NCBI GenBank assembly: GCA_020348865.1
Contig: CP070754.1
Location: forward strand, 445,311-479,307
Reading direction: 5' to 3'
Length of the DNA: 33,997 nt
Origin: Candidatus Bathyarchaeota archaeon
GTDB taxonomy: Archaea > Thermoproteota > Bathyarchaeia > Bathyarchaeales > Bathyarchaeaceae
Part shown: piece after piece, positions 1-8,430 of the stretch
How positions within the stretch are numbered: the stretch's first letter is position 1
Layout of the letters: every line of letters starts with the position of its first letter
Notes under the pieces: generated by a model
Databases searched by the model: none
Seen by the model: the letters and a program-made list of their open reading frames with translations, nothing else
Told to the model about the DNA's origin: nothing
Position numbers and translations under genes: made by a program

Positions 1-592
1 AGATTTCTTTCAGGCTTAGTGGTCCCTCGCGCAAGATCATTGGCTCTTCCGAGGTCAGGTTGACTATGGTTGAGGGAGCGCCCAAGAGTGTAGGCCCACC
101 ATCGAGAATCACGTCCACTTCTTCTCCCAGTTGCTCAGCAGCCTCATGAGCAGTTCGGGGTGGTTCCTCTCCGGTTTTGTTAGCGCTGGTTCCTACGAGG
201 AGACCGTCCGACAGACGAATGAGCTGGGCTGCCACGATGTGGCAGGGAATTCTAACACCGACGGAATCCATATTACACGTAATGGCATTTGGGAGGGTGG
301 TTTTCTTGAGGAGAACTAGCGTGAGCGGTCCTGGCCAGAATTCTTCTGCGATTCTCCTAGCTTTTTTTGGCACATGAGCTATTTTTCCAACTTGTTCTAT
401 GTCAGAGGCTAGTATTGGTAGCGGCTTCTTCCTCAGACCCTTCACCTCGAAAACCCGTCTGACAGCCTCTGCATGGAATGGGCTACAACCTAGTCCATAC
501 ACTGTTTCTGTCGGATACACAACCAGACCTCCCTTTTTCACTGTTTGCGAAGCGGTTAGAATGTTACTTGCTGTTGCCTTCAGGATCTGCAT
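1..592 (-). CDS. sua5: Threonylcarbamoyl-AMP synthase (Sua5/YrdC family), 3' end outside window
   Basis: Makes threonylcarbamoyl-AMP from threonine, bicarbonate and ATP, the first step of t6A synthesis at tRNA position 37. Translating the reverse strand from an ATG at 592 gives about 197 residues with no stop before the window edge. The protein opens MQILKAT, followed by the family signatures VYPTETVYGLGC, KGLRKKPLPI, WPGPLTLVL and GTSANKTGEEP, which supply the conserved KxR and SxN residues that bind nucleotide and threonine. Later come VDVILDGG and STIVNLT. The visible part covers the whole YrdC domain. Whether a C-terminal Sua5 domain follows cannot be seen. The next gene is divergent and shares the short intergenic region around 600-730. 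Family assignment is very secure; the long or short form is unknown. Confidence 0.95.
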   Translation of the reverse strand, partial: MQILKATASNILTASQTVKKGGLVVYPTETVYGLGCSPFHAEAVRRVFEVKGLRKKPLPILASDIEQVGKIAHVPKKARRIAEEFWPGPLTLVLLKKTTLPNAITCNMDSVGVRIPCHIVAAQLIRLSDGLLVGTSANKTGEEPPRTAHEAAEQLGEEVDVILDGGPTLLGAPSTIVNLTSEEPMILREGPLSLKEI

Positions 593-694
593 TTTTCCAC
601 GCAGAGTTCTAGATAGGAGAGCGGTTAGTTAAGTTTCTCGTGCGACTGCCATGGTCGGATTCGGCGGGCAGATATCTGCTTATGTGACAGATGC

Positions 695-703
695 TTTAAA
701 TTT
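695..703 (+). promoter_or_regulatory. Putative TATA box for the asparaginase-like gene
   Basis: TTTAAATTT lies 31-39 nt before the TTG at 734. Archaeal initiation about 26 nt downstream of the box centre would fall near 725, giving a very short leader to 734 or a leader with an SD-like AGGTGA (741-746) for the in-frame GTG at 752. Confidence 0.4.
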
Positions 704-733
704 GAAGTTTAGCATTGTAGCCACTGAGTTCGG

Positions 734-1711
734 TTGTACAAGGTGAAGGTTGTGCATAAACCTGTGATTGTTGTTCACGGTGGAGCTGGAGCTTGGCAGA
801 CTGAAAGAATGGATCTTGGACTCGCAGGTGTGAAAGATGCAGCAAGGGCTGGATTCGAGATTTTGAAGAGCGGTCAAGCAGCTCTTGACGCGGTCGAAAT
901 GGCGGTTACACGGATGGAAGACGATGAAGTCTTTAATGCCGGGCGTGGTTCAGCCCTAACCATCAACAAGTGCATAGAGATGGAAGCATCAATTATGGAC
1001 GGAAAAACACTCGACGCTGGAGCTGTCGGTCTCTTAAAGGATGTCAGGAATCCGGTCTGCTTGGCGCGAATTGTGATGGAAAAGACGGATCACGTGTTTC
1101 TTGTGGCAGAAGGGGCTGAGAAGTTGGTTGATCTCTTCGGTTTGGAAAGAAGAGACCCTTTTACAGAGCTTCGAATACAGCAATGGGGGGCTCTCAAGGA
1201 AAATTTGATGCAGGAAAAGCTGAACTACATGCCAAAACTGCATAGACTTGTCGCTTCTCACTCGCAACTTTTCGAACCAAGTACAGTGGGGGCTGTTGCA
1301 CTGGACAAAAACGGAAACGTTGCTGCAGCAACGTCTACGGGAGGCTTCTCCCTCAAACTTCCTGGAAGAATCGGAGACTCACCTCTCATTGGGTGTGGAA
1401 CGTACGCGGACAATGAAGCCGGTGCCTGCTCCGCAACTGGAATCGGGGAGATTGCGGTAAAACTTGTCTTGGCGAAAAGCACTTGCGACTCCATACATGT
1501 TGGAAGATCTGCGCAAGAAGCTACGGAAAAATCAATTGAGCTTGTGAATCGAAGGATGCATGGCGGCTCTATGGGTTTGATTGCGGTAGACATGCTCGGT
1601 AGGATAGGCGCAGCACACAATTCTCCGAATCTCTGTTGGGCATATATGACAATGAAAACACACCAGCCGAAAGCCTCGCTGAAGGCAAAGACGGTTAGAG
1701 ACGCTGGCTAG
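734..1711 (+). CDS. Isoaspartyl peptidase/L-asparaginase, type 2 (Ntn-hydrolase)
   Basis: An N-terminal-nucleophile hydrolase that cleaves itself and then hydrolyses L-asparagine or beta-aspartyl dipeptides, probably cytoplasmic. The N-terminus carries VIVVHGGAGAW, FNAGRGSALT follows at about residues 67-76, and the autocleavage site is ST-VGAVAL with the nucleophile Thr at residue 184. After it come ATSTGGFSLKLPGRIGDSP and CGTYADNEAGACSATG, the substrate-binding loops. At 325 residues the length fits the family. The TTG at 734 is used here, but the in-frame GTG codons at 743 and 752 are alternatives; 752 sits 5 nt after an SD-like AGGTGA. It is monocistronic and divergent from sua5. Asparaginase and isoaspartyl peptidase activity cannot be separated from sequence alone. 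Confidence 0.92.
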   Translation: MYKVKVVHKPVIVVHGGAGAWQTERMDLGLAGVKDAARAGFEILKSGQAALDAVEMAVTRMEDDEVFNAGRGSALTINKCIEMEASIMDGKTLDAGAVGLLKDVRNPVCLARIVMEKTDHVFLVAEGAEKLVDLFGLERRDPFTELRIQQWGALKENLMQEKLNYMPKLHRLVASHSQLFEPSTVGAVALDKNGNVAAATSTGGFSLKLPGRIGDSPLIGCGTYADNEAGACSATGIGEIAVKLVLAKSTCDSIHVGRSAQEATEKSIELVNRRMHGGSMGLIAVDMLGRIGAAHNSPNLCWAYMTMKTHQPKASLKAKTVRDAG

Positions 1712-2008
1712 AACACTTTTTTGTCTTTTCTGTGCAAGTAATCTTGCGGTTCAGCCTATGAAATACCTAAGAATACTTCGTGTCTAGGGCTAGATGGCCA
1801 TGGTTTAGTGTCGAAAAAGGAGGTGAAGACTCGGGGGGGATGAAGATGAGAATAATGAGTTGGAGAATGAAGAGTGGCGGCTTTCGCTGGATAAGTAGCA
1901 AACCTGTTTTGCTTTGTGTGTCTAGGTTTCGGATTCGAGAATCGATGACTTAAGCTTATTATCTGTTGTACTATTCATCTACTTCAAGCATTGTGGACGG
2001 AGAGAAAT
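1712..2008. other. Intergenic region before rli1
   Basis: About 300 nt without a supported gene. It holds the T-rich tract near its start, a purine-rich stretch around 1820-1865, and an AT-rich TTAAGCTTATTATC near 1950-1963 that could be the rli1 promoter. A 37-codon frame from 1840 to 1953 is not supported by any recognisable feature. Confidence 0.4.
1717..1730 (+). terminator. T-rich candidate terminator after the asparaginase-like gene
   Basis: A run of six T followed by GTCTTTTC begins 6 nt after the stop codon. Archaeal RNA polymerase commonly terminates on such U-rich tracts without needing a hairpin. Confidence 0.4.
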
Positions 2009-3802
2009 ATGGTTCGCGTGGCAGTGCTCGATAAAGATCGATGCAAACCGAAGCGTTGTAGCAAACTCTGCTCCCGTTTCTGCCCAAAAGTAAGAAGCAA
2101 GATCGAAGCGATTCGATTTGAGAACGACAGGCCGTTGGTTGTCGAAGCCCTCTGTGTAGGATGCGGCATATGCATAAAAAAGTGTCCGTTCAAAGCACTT
2201 TCTATTGTTAATCTTCCCGATGAACTTGAAAAAGAATGCAGCCACAGGTTCGGTCCAAACGCTTTCAAACTCTTTCGTCTGCCTATGCCTTCTCCGGGGA
2301 TAGTGTTGGGACTACTAGGTCAGAATGGAATTGGAAAAACAACCACCCTGAACGTTCTTTCGGGAGAAACCAAGCCGAATCTTGGAAACTACGAGGAGCC
2401 TCCTGAATGGTCGCAACTTGTCCAGCACTTCCGAGGCTCGACTCTTCAAGGATATTTTCAGAAACTAGGTGATGATGAACTGATAGTGGTGTACAAACCA
2501 CAGTATGTGGATAAGGTTCCACTAGTCGCTTCAGGAGATGTTGGAAGCCTCCTCGAAAAAGTGGATGAACAGGGCAAGTTGAAACTTCTTGCCAGACAAC
2601 TTCAACTCCAAACCGTTTGGGATCGAACTCTTGACGTTTTGAGTGGAGGTGAACTTCAGAGAGTTGCCATTGCTGCAGCAATATGCCGAGAAGCAGAGGT
2701 TTATCTTTTCGATGAACCTTCGAGTTATCTAGACGTGAAACAGCGTCTTGAAGTTGCCAGAGCTATACGTAGGCTCAAGAAAGACGAAAAAACCGTGATA
2801 GTGGCAGAGCATGATCTTGCCGTTCTCGATTACCTGTCTGACCAGATTTGCGTCTTCTACGGAGCGCCAGGAGTCTACGGCATCGTATCTCACGTTCACG
2901 GGGTAAGAGTTGGCATCAACATTCACTTGGAAGGATACATCCCGGACGAAAACGTTCGCTTCCGAGAGCGTGCAATAATCTTTCATGTGAAGCCTCCTAC
3001 AACGGGTTCAGTGGCGGGCGAGACATTGTTGAAATGGGATGCCATGAGGAAGGCTTTTGAGGGATTTGCATTAACCGTTGTGCCGGGAGACGCAAAGCAA
3101 GGCGAGGTTATTGGAGTATTAGGGCCCAACGGCATTGGAAAAACCACCTTCGTTAGACTACTGGCTGGAACTGAAAAAGCAGACGAGGGAGCAACTTCAA
3201 TGCCGTACAAGTTTAATGTTAGTTACAAACCTCAGTACATTTCAGCCAAGTACACGGGAACAGTGGAAACTCTGCTGAGGAGTGTTGCCAAAGATGATTT
3301 CACCTCCAGTTGGTATCGAAGCGAAATTCTGCGACCCTTGAATATGGAGCCTATCCTCGACCGAGACGTTACAGAACTCAGTGGAGGTGAGCTTCAAAAA
3401 GTCGCCATCACCACTTGCCTTTCAAGAAAGGCTCAGTTATACCTACTAGACGAGCCAAGCGCCTATTTGGACGTTGAAGAAAGGTTGTCGATGGCACGAA
3501 CTATAAGACGAGTTGCAGAGAATCGTAGTGTAATCGCCTTTGTCGTCGAACATGACGTGGTGGCTCAAGATTTCATCGCTGATCGCCTCATGATATTCAC
3601 AGGAGATCCAGGAGTCTACGGTGTTGCCAATCCACCTACCAGCCTCCGAAAGGGCATGAACACGTTTCTGAAAGATATGGGAATCACCTTTCGGAGGGAC
3701 CCAGTAACGAAGAGACCAAGGGTGAACAAAGAAGGGTCGAAACTAGACAGGCATCAGAAAAAAATCGGGGAATACTATTATGTGTCCACCAGAGAAAAGT
3801 GA
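2009..3802 (+). CDS. rli1: ABCE1/Rli1 ribosome-recycling ATPase
   Basis: Splits post-termination ribosomes into subunits together with aRF1/Pelota, using ATP and an Fe-S domain. The N-terminus has two ferredoxin-like 4Fe-4S motifs: Cys 12, 17, 21 and 25, then CVGCGICIKKCP with Cys 49, 52, 55 and 59. Two ABC domains follow. Walker A motifs are GQNGIGKTT (about residue 105) and GPNGIGKTT (about 372), signatures are LSGGELQRVAIA and LSGGELQKVAI, and Walker B/D-loops are FDEPSSYLDV and LDEPSAYLDV. The 597 residues match the family length. The ATG at 2009 is preferred over an upstream TTG at 1991 because it has GGAGAG at 1999-2004 and gives the usual short MVRVAVLDKD start. No membrane segments are present, as expected. 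The assignment is essentially certain. Confidence 0.98.
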   Translation: MVRVAVLDKDRCKPKRCSKLCSRFCPKVRSKIEAIRFENDRPLVVEALCVGCGICIKKCPFKALSIVNLPDELEKECSHRFGPNAFKLFRLPMPSPGIVLGLLGQNGIGKTTTLNVLSGETKPNLGNYEEPPEWSQLVQHFRGSTLQGYFQKLGDDELIVVYKPQYVDKVPLVASGDVGSLLEKVDEQGKLKLLARQLQLQTVWDRTLDVLSGGELQRVAIAAAICREAEVYLFDEPSSYLDVKQRLEVARAIRRLKKDEKTVIVAEHDLAVLDYLSDQICVFYGAPGVYGIVSHVHGVRVGINIHLEGYIPDENVRFRERAIIFHVKPPTTGSVAGETLLKWDAMRKAFEGFALTVVPGDAKQGEVIGVLGPNGIGKTTFVRLLAGTEKADEGATSMPYKFNVSYKPQYISAKYTGTVETLLRSVAKDDFTSSWYRSEILRPLNMEPILDRDVTELSGGELQKVAITTCLSRKAQLYLLDEPSAYLDVEERLSMARTIRRVAENRSVIAFVVEHDVVAQDFIADRLMIFTGDPGVYGVANPPTSLRKGMNTFLKDMGITFRRDPVTKRPRVNKEGSKLDRHQKKIGEYYYVSTREK

Positions 3803-3823
3803 TGTGGAAACTCTCTTTCCACA
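3803..3823 (+). terminator. Hairpin immediately after rli1, possible terminator
   Basis: A perfect 8-bp inverted repeat, TGTGGAAA and TTTCCACA with a 5-nt loop, starts right after the rli1 stop. AT-rich sequence follows (AATTATTTTAATC). It may end or stabilise the rli1 mRNA. The tpiA promoter overlaps the sequence just downstream. Confidence 0.45.
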
Positions 3824-3848
3824 ATTCCGAAATTATTTTAATCGTTGA

Positions 3849-4568
<720 letters not shown>

Positions 4569-4909
4569 AAACACTTTTTGGAAGCTGTTTGAAAGAATCG
4601 GATATGCACGTGGTCATGCACTTTTTCAGTGAACAATAACGCAAATCCTGAAATCAAACACAATATCTGACGTTTGAATGATGCATGCATGTGACGTGTT
4701 CATAAGACGTTCACGGCATGGAAGCTATGGATGCATATCTTAATATGCGTTCAGATGCATTATATTAGGACGTAGAATTCTCTTCGAGAATATTGACAAA
4801 GGGCCTGCACTGCGTTTTGTCGCTTTTCTTGACCGTTCTACGGAAAAAAACGTGATGATGACCATAAGATTAGCAGATAAGCATGTATTCATAAGAGGGG
4901 ATTGGTGAT
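4569..4909. other. Intergenic region with several ATGCA-type palindromes
   Basis: A 341-nt stretch without a supported gene. It contains an ATGCAC...TCATGCAC element at 4603-4621, the palindrome ATGCATGCAT at 4681-4690 followed by GTGACG, and ATGCAT at 4731-4736 and 4755-4760. The last is fused to the AT-rich TTATATTA, which could be a TATA box. Together they look like a regulatory region for the small gene at 4910, though no RNA gene could be recognised. Confidence 0.4.
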
Positions 4910-5110
4910 TTGTCTATTTCCGGGATTCAATTCAAAATGCAATACAGGATTGTGCTCAAATTCAAGAAGGCAGGGGCCACTTCAAGAGATAAAGCTGTAA
5001 CAGTTGAAGAGGCTGACTTGGACTTACCGGAACAACTGTGGTTGAACTATTTTACTGGAGAGTTCCTCGGCGGAATAAGGAAGACAAAGAATAAACGATA
5101 TTACATCTAG
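4910..5110 (+). CDS. Small protein of unknown function (66 aa)
   Basis: Not recognised. The predicted product is a small basic protein with a predicted beta-rich start (MQYRIVLKFKKAG) and a Lys/Arg-rich C-terminus ending RKTKNKRYYI. It has no cysteines, signal peptide or membrane segment. The TTG start at 4910 follows GGTGAT directly, which is unusually tight for a ribosome binding site. An in-frame ATG at 4937 would give 57 residues but has no SD sequence. It lies downstream of a 341-nt region rich in palindromes and converges on the phospholipase-D-like gene. Size and basic charge would fit a nucleic-acid-binding or ribosome-associated protein, but nothing specific supports that. Confidence 0.55.
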   Translation: MSISGIQFKMQYRIVLKFKKAGATSRDKAVTVEEADLDLPEQLWLNYFTGEFLGGIRKTKNKRYYI

Positions 5111-5247
5111 AAGCGAATGTATGCAAAACCATAACCAGCAACTAGAGATTTGCTGAAAGCCTTAAGGCGTATAAAGATTTACAGAATAGGGTCAAGTTCA
5201 CAGGAAGTTACAGTTTGCTTGGGTTATATGACTTGATTGCTGGTATT

Positions 5248-6195
5248 CTAGATAGTGGCGAAGTAGGTTGTGAATACCTCTGCGACATCTTCACTGATAA
5301 TCTTGACTGAAGTCTCAGAGTTGTAGTACAGCCCTGATTCACTCCAATTGTGCGACCCAACGTAAACAACGCGGTTATCTATTACTACAAGTTTCATGTG
5401 ATCGGTATCATTCTCATTGTCTACTTTTACAGTGACATTGTTATCTAATAGGTACTGGTATGCCTCCAGGTTTTCACTCATGTACTTCTCTTCGAGATTT
5501 TGGGGCGAATAGGTTCTATTCTCGATGATTACAGTCACATTAACCCCTCTGCCACTAGCATTAACCAGCTCTCTAATCAAATCATTGCCCCAATCATCCG
5601 AGTCGCTTGGATCATATTTCATAGTGTACATCGCAACCAAGATTGTTTCATTAGCATTCCCCAATTCATCCTTCATGGAATGGTAATACTCCTGATTCAA
5701 CAGTTCATAAATCTCATACTCTACGACTTGCTCTAGTTCAGCGATTCTTCCTGTAGCCTCTTCGTAATCCTCTTGGAGTTCGTTGCATCTCAGATTCAGA
5801 GAACTGTAGCTAACATTAAGGAACTCATGCAGTTCTTCAAGTTGCGAGTAGTTTTCTTGGAGTTTATGGTGAGCTGAATCTAGAGAGCTGTAGTTGCCTA
5901 GCAAGATGTTGTAGGCTACGTTAAGAATACTGTAATTGGTTGTCAAGGTCAAGGTCTCTGATTGTAGTAGAGTATGGTTTGATTTCAGTTCGTTGTGTGC
6001 TGAGTTCAAATCGCTGTAATCATCTTCCAACTGTTCGTATGCTACGTTGAGATTGCTAGACTCGGTTGTCAATATTGAAAACTCCGACTCGAGTCTGGAA
6101 ATTCTTTCATAAGAGGAAGCACAACCTACCACAATTCCAGCAGTCAAGAACAAGATTACGAAAGGAACCCATTCTCTATTCATCAGAGACACCAT
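5248..6195 (-). CDS. Membrane-anchored phospholipase-D-like protein with repetitive stalk
   Basis: An extracytoplasmic protein with one PLD/HKD domain, a family that includes phosphodiesterases and nucleases acting on phospholipid or nucleic acid. A hydrophobic stretch at residues 9-24 ends in VVGC, so Cys25 may be lipidated. Residues about 29-165 form a heptad-rich stalk with two clear 30-residue copies beginning LNVAY (YSDLNSAH and YSSLDSAH inside) and a third partial copy beginning LNVSY. The HKD motif is HMKLVVID (His266, Lys268, Asp273), followed by GSHNWSESG. Only one HKD is present, so activity would need a dimer. About a dozen N-X-S/T sequons suggest heavy N-glycosylation. A TATA-like sequence at 6220-6227 implies a leaderless start at 6195; ATG 6183 is the alternative. 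The substrate is unknown. Confidence 0.85.
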   Translation of the reverse strand: MVSLMNREWVPFVILFLTAGIVVGCASSYERISRLESEFSILTTESSNLNVAYEQLEDDYSDLNSAHNELKSNHTLLQSETLTLTTNYSILNVAYNILLGNYSSLDSAHHKLQENYSQLEELHEFLNVSYSSLNLRCNELQEDYEEATGRIAELEQVVEYEIYELLNQEYYHSMKDELGNANETILVAMYTMKYDPSDSDDWGNDLIRELVNASGRGVNVTVIIENRTYSPQNLEEKYMSENLEAYQYLLDNNVTVKVDNENDTDHMKLVVIDNRVVYVGSHNWSESGLYYNSETSVKIISEDVAEVFTTYFATI

Positions 6196-6219
6196 CTCTG
6201 CACTATAGAAGCTACTTTC

Positions 6220-6227
6220 TTAAATTT
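6220..6227 (-). promoter_or_regulatory. Putative TATA box for the PLD-like gene
   Basis: AAATTTAA on the minus strand is centred about 28 nt upstream of the ATG at 6195, so transcription would begin at or next to the start codon (leaderless). Confidence 0.4.
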
Positions 6228-6293
6228 TTAGTAGAAGTTGAAACAGAATGATTATAGACCTCTGCTATCCTTCTAATTTCAGAGTGGCCAGCA

Positions 6294-6563
6294 ATGAAAA
6301 TTGAAGTCTTTGTAGAGAATGAGGAGGTTCCTGTTCAAAAGGTTCAGGTCAAAGGTGTATGCCGTCATTTGTGTGATGCCTACGAGACTTTCAAGACTGA
6401 AAGGATATTGGATGAAGATAGCAAAAGAGCGTTGAAAGAAGCAAGGAAGAAAGCAAAGGATTTCAAGGCTGAGGTCACTATTTATGACTTGGCTACAACC
6501 AAAGGCAGACTTGTTGCTAGACTTAGAGGCGTGAAGTCCCCAAGTTGGAAGATTGTTGAATAA
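6294..6563 (+). CDS. Small protein of unknown function (89 aa)
   Basis: Not recognised. The 89-residue product starts MKIEVFVENEEVPVQKVQVKG, has a Cys-containing segment CRHLCDAYETF, then a strongly charged helix (SKRALKEARKKAKDF), and ends with a beta-like TIYDLATTKGRLVARLRG. There is no signal peptide or membrane segment, so it is probably cytoplasmic. The ATG at 6294 has an SD-like AGAGTGG about 8 nt upstream, and TGATTATAG at 6249-6257 could be the TATA box. It is divergent from the PLD-like gene and followed by a region with ATGCA palindromes. The open frame and promoter features support a real gene. Confidence 0.65.
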   Translation: MKIEVFVENEEVPVQKVQVKGVCRHLCDAYETFKTERILDEDSKRALKEARKKAKDFKAEVTIYDLATTKGRLVARLRGVKSPSWKIVE

Positions 6564-6657
6564 ACACCTAAGCTGAACATCATTATCAAGTAAGATAGGC
6601 AAACACCAAATACCCAGCGTGTCCTTTCGCACTAGCGATGCTAGATTGCAGAATGAC

Positions 6658-6717
6658 GCATGCACGTGATGCAGTCAACGAAGCAAACCAGCTACGTAAT
6701 ATGCATGTGTATGTGAC
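6658..6717 (+). promoter_or_regulatory. Pair of ATGCA-type palindromic elements upstream of the GGT-like gene
   Basis: CGCATGCACGTGATGCAG (6658-6675) and ATGCATGTGTATGTGAC (6701-6717) closely resemble two elements upstream of the gene at 4910 (ATGCACGTGGTCATGCAC and ATGCATGCATGTGAC). They lie 30-90 nt before the start at 6747, as expected for an operator or promoter element. Confidence 0.4.
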
Positions 6718-6746
6718 TCATAATAAACGACTGTTGGTGATGAAAT

Positions 6747-8267
6747 TTGCCTTCATATACTGCTCTTACTACCAAGGGAGGCGTGGCATCACAGTCTCAT
6801 TTAGCCACCTTTGAAGGTCTCAAAGTCTTGGAGAAGGGCGGCAACGCGTTTGACGCAGCTACTACAATAAGTAGCATCCTGACAATCATGTTGCCGAACA
6901 CAAGCAGCATTGGCGGCGACGGCTTTCTTCTTGCACTCGACTGTGGTTCGAAGCTGACAGCCTACAACGGTTCAGGTAAGTCCCCTCAGAATTTCCCCGT
7001 AGATGAGTATCTAGCTGAGAAACCGAGTAGGGGACCATTAACTGTCACAGTGCCAGGTCTAATCGATTTGTGGGATTGGATGAGCAAGAACTACGGATCG
7101 ATGAACTTGAATCAAACGCTCGGTAGAGCCATATCCCTCGCTGGGAACGGCTTCCACGTCCAAGAATCTCTTGCGCGAGCGGTTAAGTTTGCCCAACCTA
7201 CCCTAGCGAAGTACAAGAGTTGGAGCCAGGTTTTCGGTTGGATGAAGTCAGGATCCTGGGCCTGTTTTCCCGCGTTGGCGAGTATATACAAAGCCGTGGC
7301 TAGGAGAGGAGCTGACTCCTTCTACAGGAGCAAGCTGACAGAAGAAATCGTAAAAGGACTCAAGAAGTGCGGGGCACCCCTAACCTACGAAGACTTTGCT
7401 GGGCATAGGGGTGAGAAGGTGACCCCAATCCGGTGCGAGTACGAAAATCACGAGTTGTTCGAGCTGCCTCCAAACACCCAAGGTCTATCAACGCTCCAGC
7501 TCATAAAGGCTATAGAGGTGGCCGAGCTCAGCAAATTGCCCCTAAAGAGCCCAAAGAGAGTAGAAAAGCTCCTCAGACTCGCCGTTAAGGTCTATGAGGA
7601 TAGAGATCGTTACGTTGCAGACCCAAATCACTTCAAGACGCCGGTTGACCGGCTCCTCTCCCCCACATATTTGAAGGAGCGCATGTCTAGAGCGTCCAGC
7701 AGCCGAGCCTTCTTGAACCCAAAAGACACGACTTTCTTCGTTGTGGCTGACAAATACGGGAACCTTGTAGGTTTCATTCAAAGCGTTTTTCATGGCTTCG
7801 GCTCAGGTATCATCGTTCAAGACATACCCTTCCAGAGCAGAGGTGCCGGATTCGCTAAGAGCCAAGGATTGCCCAACAGCCCAGCTCCCGGAAAGAAGCC
7901 ATTGCACACACTCTCGATACTATTAGCTCGCCAAGATAGTCAAAGCATCAATCTAATTGGCTGTGCTGGAGGCGATTTCAGACCGCAGATACACGCTGAA
8001 ATCTTTACAAACATGGTGAACCACAACATGTCTCTCTCAGAAGCTTTGGAGGCGCCAAGGTGTATCCTAACCTCTTGGGAGAAGAAGCATTTGGAGGCGA
8101 TAGTGGAGGAAGATATCTGGGCATCCAACCTGCCTGGTTGGGCTAGAAGGATTGATTACCAGTCGCCAAGTACCGGGATAGTTCAAGCTTTGAAGAGGCG
8201 GCAGGACGGTGTACTCGAGTTTGCAGCTGACCCTCGTGGTGGAGGCGTCGCAGCACCGATCCTTTAA
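6747..8267 (+). CDS. Gamma-glutamyltransferase-like Ntn-hydrolase
   Basis: Family enzymes transfer or hydrolyse gamma-glutamyl groups of glutathione and related peptides after autocleavage. The sequence shows GGVASQSHLATFEGLKVLEK, GGNAFDAATT and GGDGFLLALDC in the large-subunit part, and the processing site KDTTFFVVADKYGN, with Thr328 the likely nucleophile. The usual TTHF/Y motif is TTFF here. The C-terminal part has GGDFRPQIHAEIFTNM where family members have a related glycine motif. There is no signal peptide, unlike typical periplasmic enzymes, so it is probably cytoplasmic. Its 506 residues are near normal. The TTG start has GGTGAT at 6736-6741, 5 nt away. The physiological substrate in an archaeon is not evident. 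Confidence 0.88.
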   Translation: MPSYTALTTKGGVASQSHLATFEGLKVLEKGGNAFDAATTISSILTIMLPNTSSIGGDGFLLALDCGSKLTAYNGSGKSPQNFPVDEYLAEKPSRGPLTVTVPGLIDLWDWMSKNYGSMNLNQTLGRAISLAGNGFHVQESLARAVKFAQPTLAKYKSWSQVFGWMKSGSWACFPALASIYKAVARRGADSFYRSKLTEEIVKGLKKCGAPLTYEDFAGHRGEKVTPIRCEYENHELFELPPNTQGLSTLQLIKAIEVAELSKLPLKSPKRVEKLLRLAVKVYEDRDRYVADPNHFKTPVDRLLSPTYLKERMSRASSSRAFLNPKDTTFFVVADKYGNLVGFIQSVFHGFGSGIIVQDIPFQSRGAGFAKSQGLPNSPAPGKKPLHTLSILLARQDSQSINLIGCAGGDFRPQIHAEIFTNMVNHNMSLSEALEAPRCILTSWEKKHLEAIVEEDIWASNLPGWARRIDYQSPSTGIVQALKRRQDGVLEFAADPRGGGVAAPIL

Positions 8268-8310
8268 GAAATGTTTGCGAAAGCATTTCATACTTAACAA
8301 CCATAATCTG

Positions 8311-8325
8311 ATGCCATGAATGCAT
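8311..8325 (+). promoter_or_regulatory. ATGCA-type element upstream of the DUF89 gene
   Basis: ATGCCATGAATGCAT lies about 105 nt before the DUF89 start and belongs to the same loose family as the palindromes at 4.6-4.8 kb and 6.66-6.72 kb. Function unproven. Confidence 0.3.
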
Positions 8326-8430
8326 CGTCAGGGATTCAATTTGGAACAAGCAAGAGTCACTTAACACAAACTATAACTACAAATTGCTATATTGCTGAGC
8401 CTGTCATCAAAGAACGAAAGAGGTTCAACC

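Noticed and set aside
1840-1953. 37-codon frame before rli1 with a purine-rich leader
   Set aside because: The purine-rich sequence is low-complexity, the product has no recognisable pattern, and it lies in what looks like the rli1 promoter region.
4681-4690. ATGCATGCAT repeats as a CRISPR or mobile-element signature
   Set aside because: Copies are short, irregularly spaced and mostly near promoters, with no spacers, transposase or target duplications.
4852-4858. GTGATGA resembling a C box of a C/D sRNA
   Set aside because: No CTGA D box or paired C'/D' boxes at suitable spacing were found.
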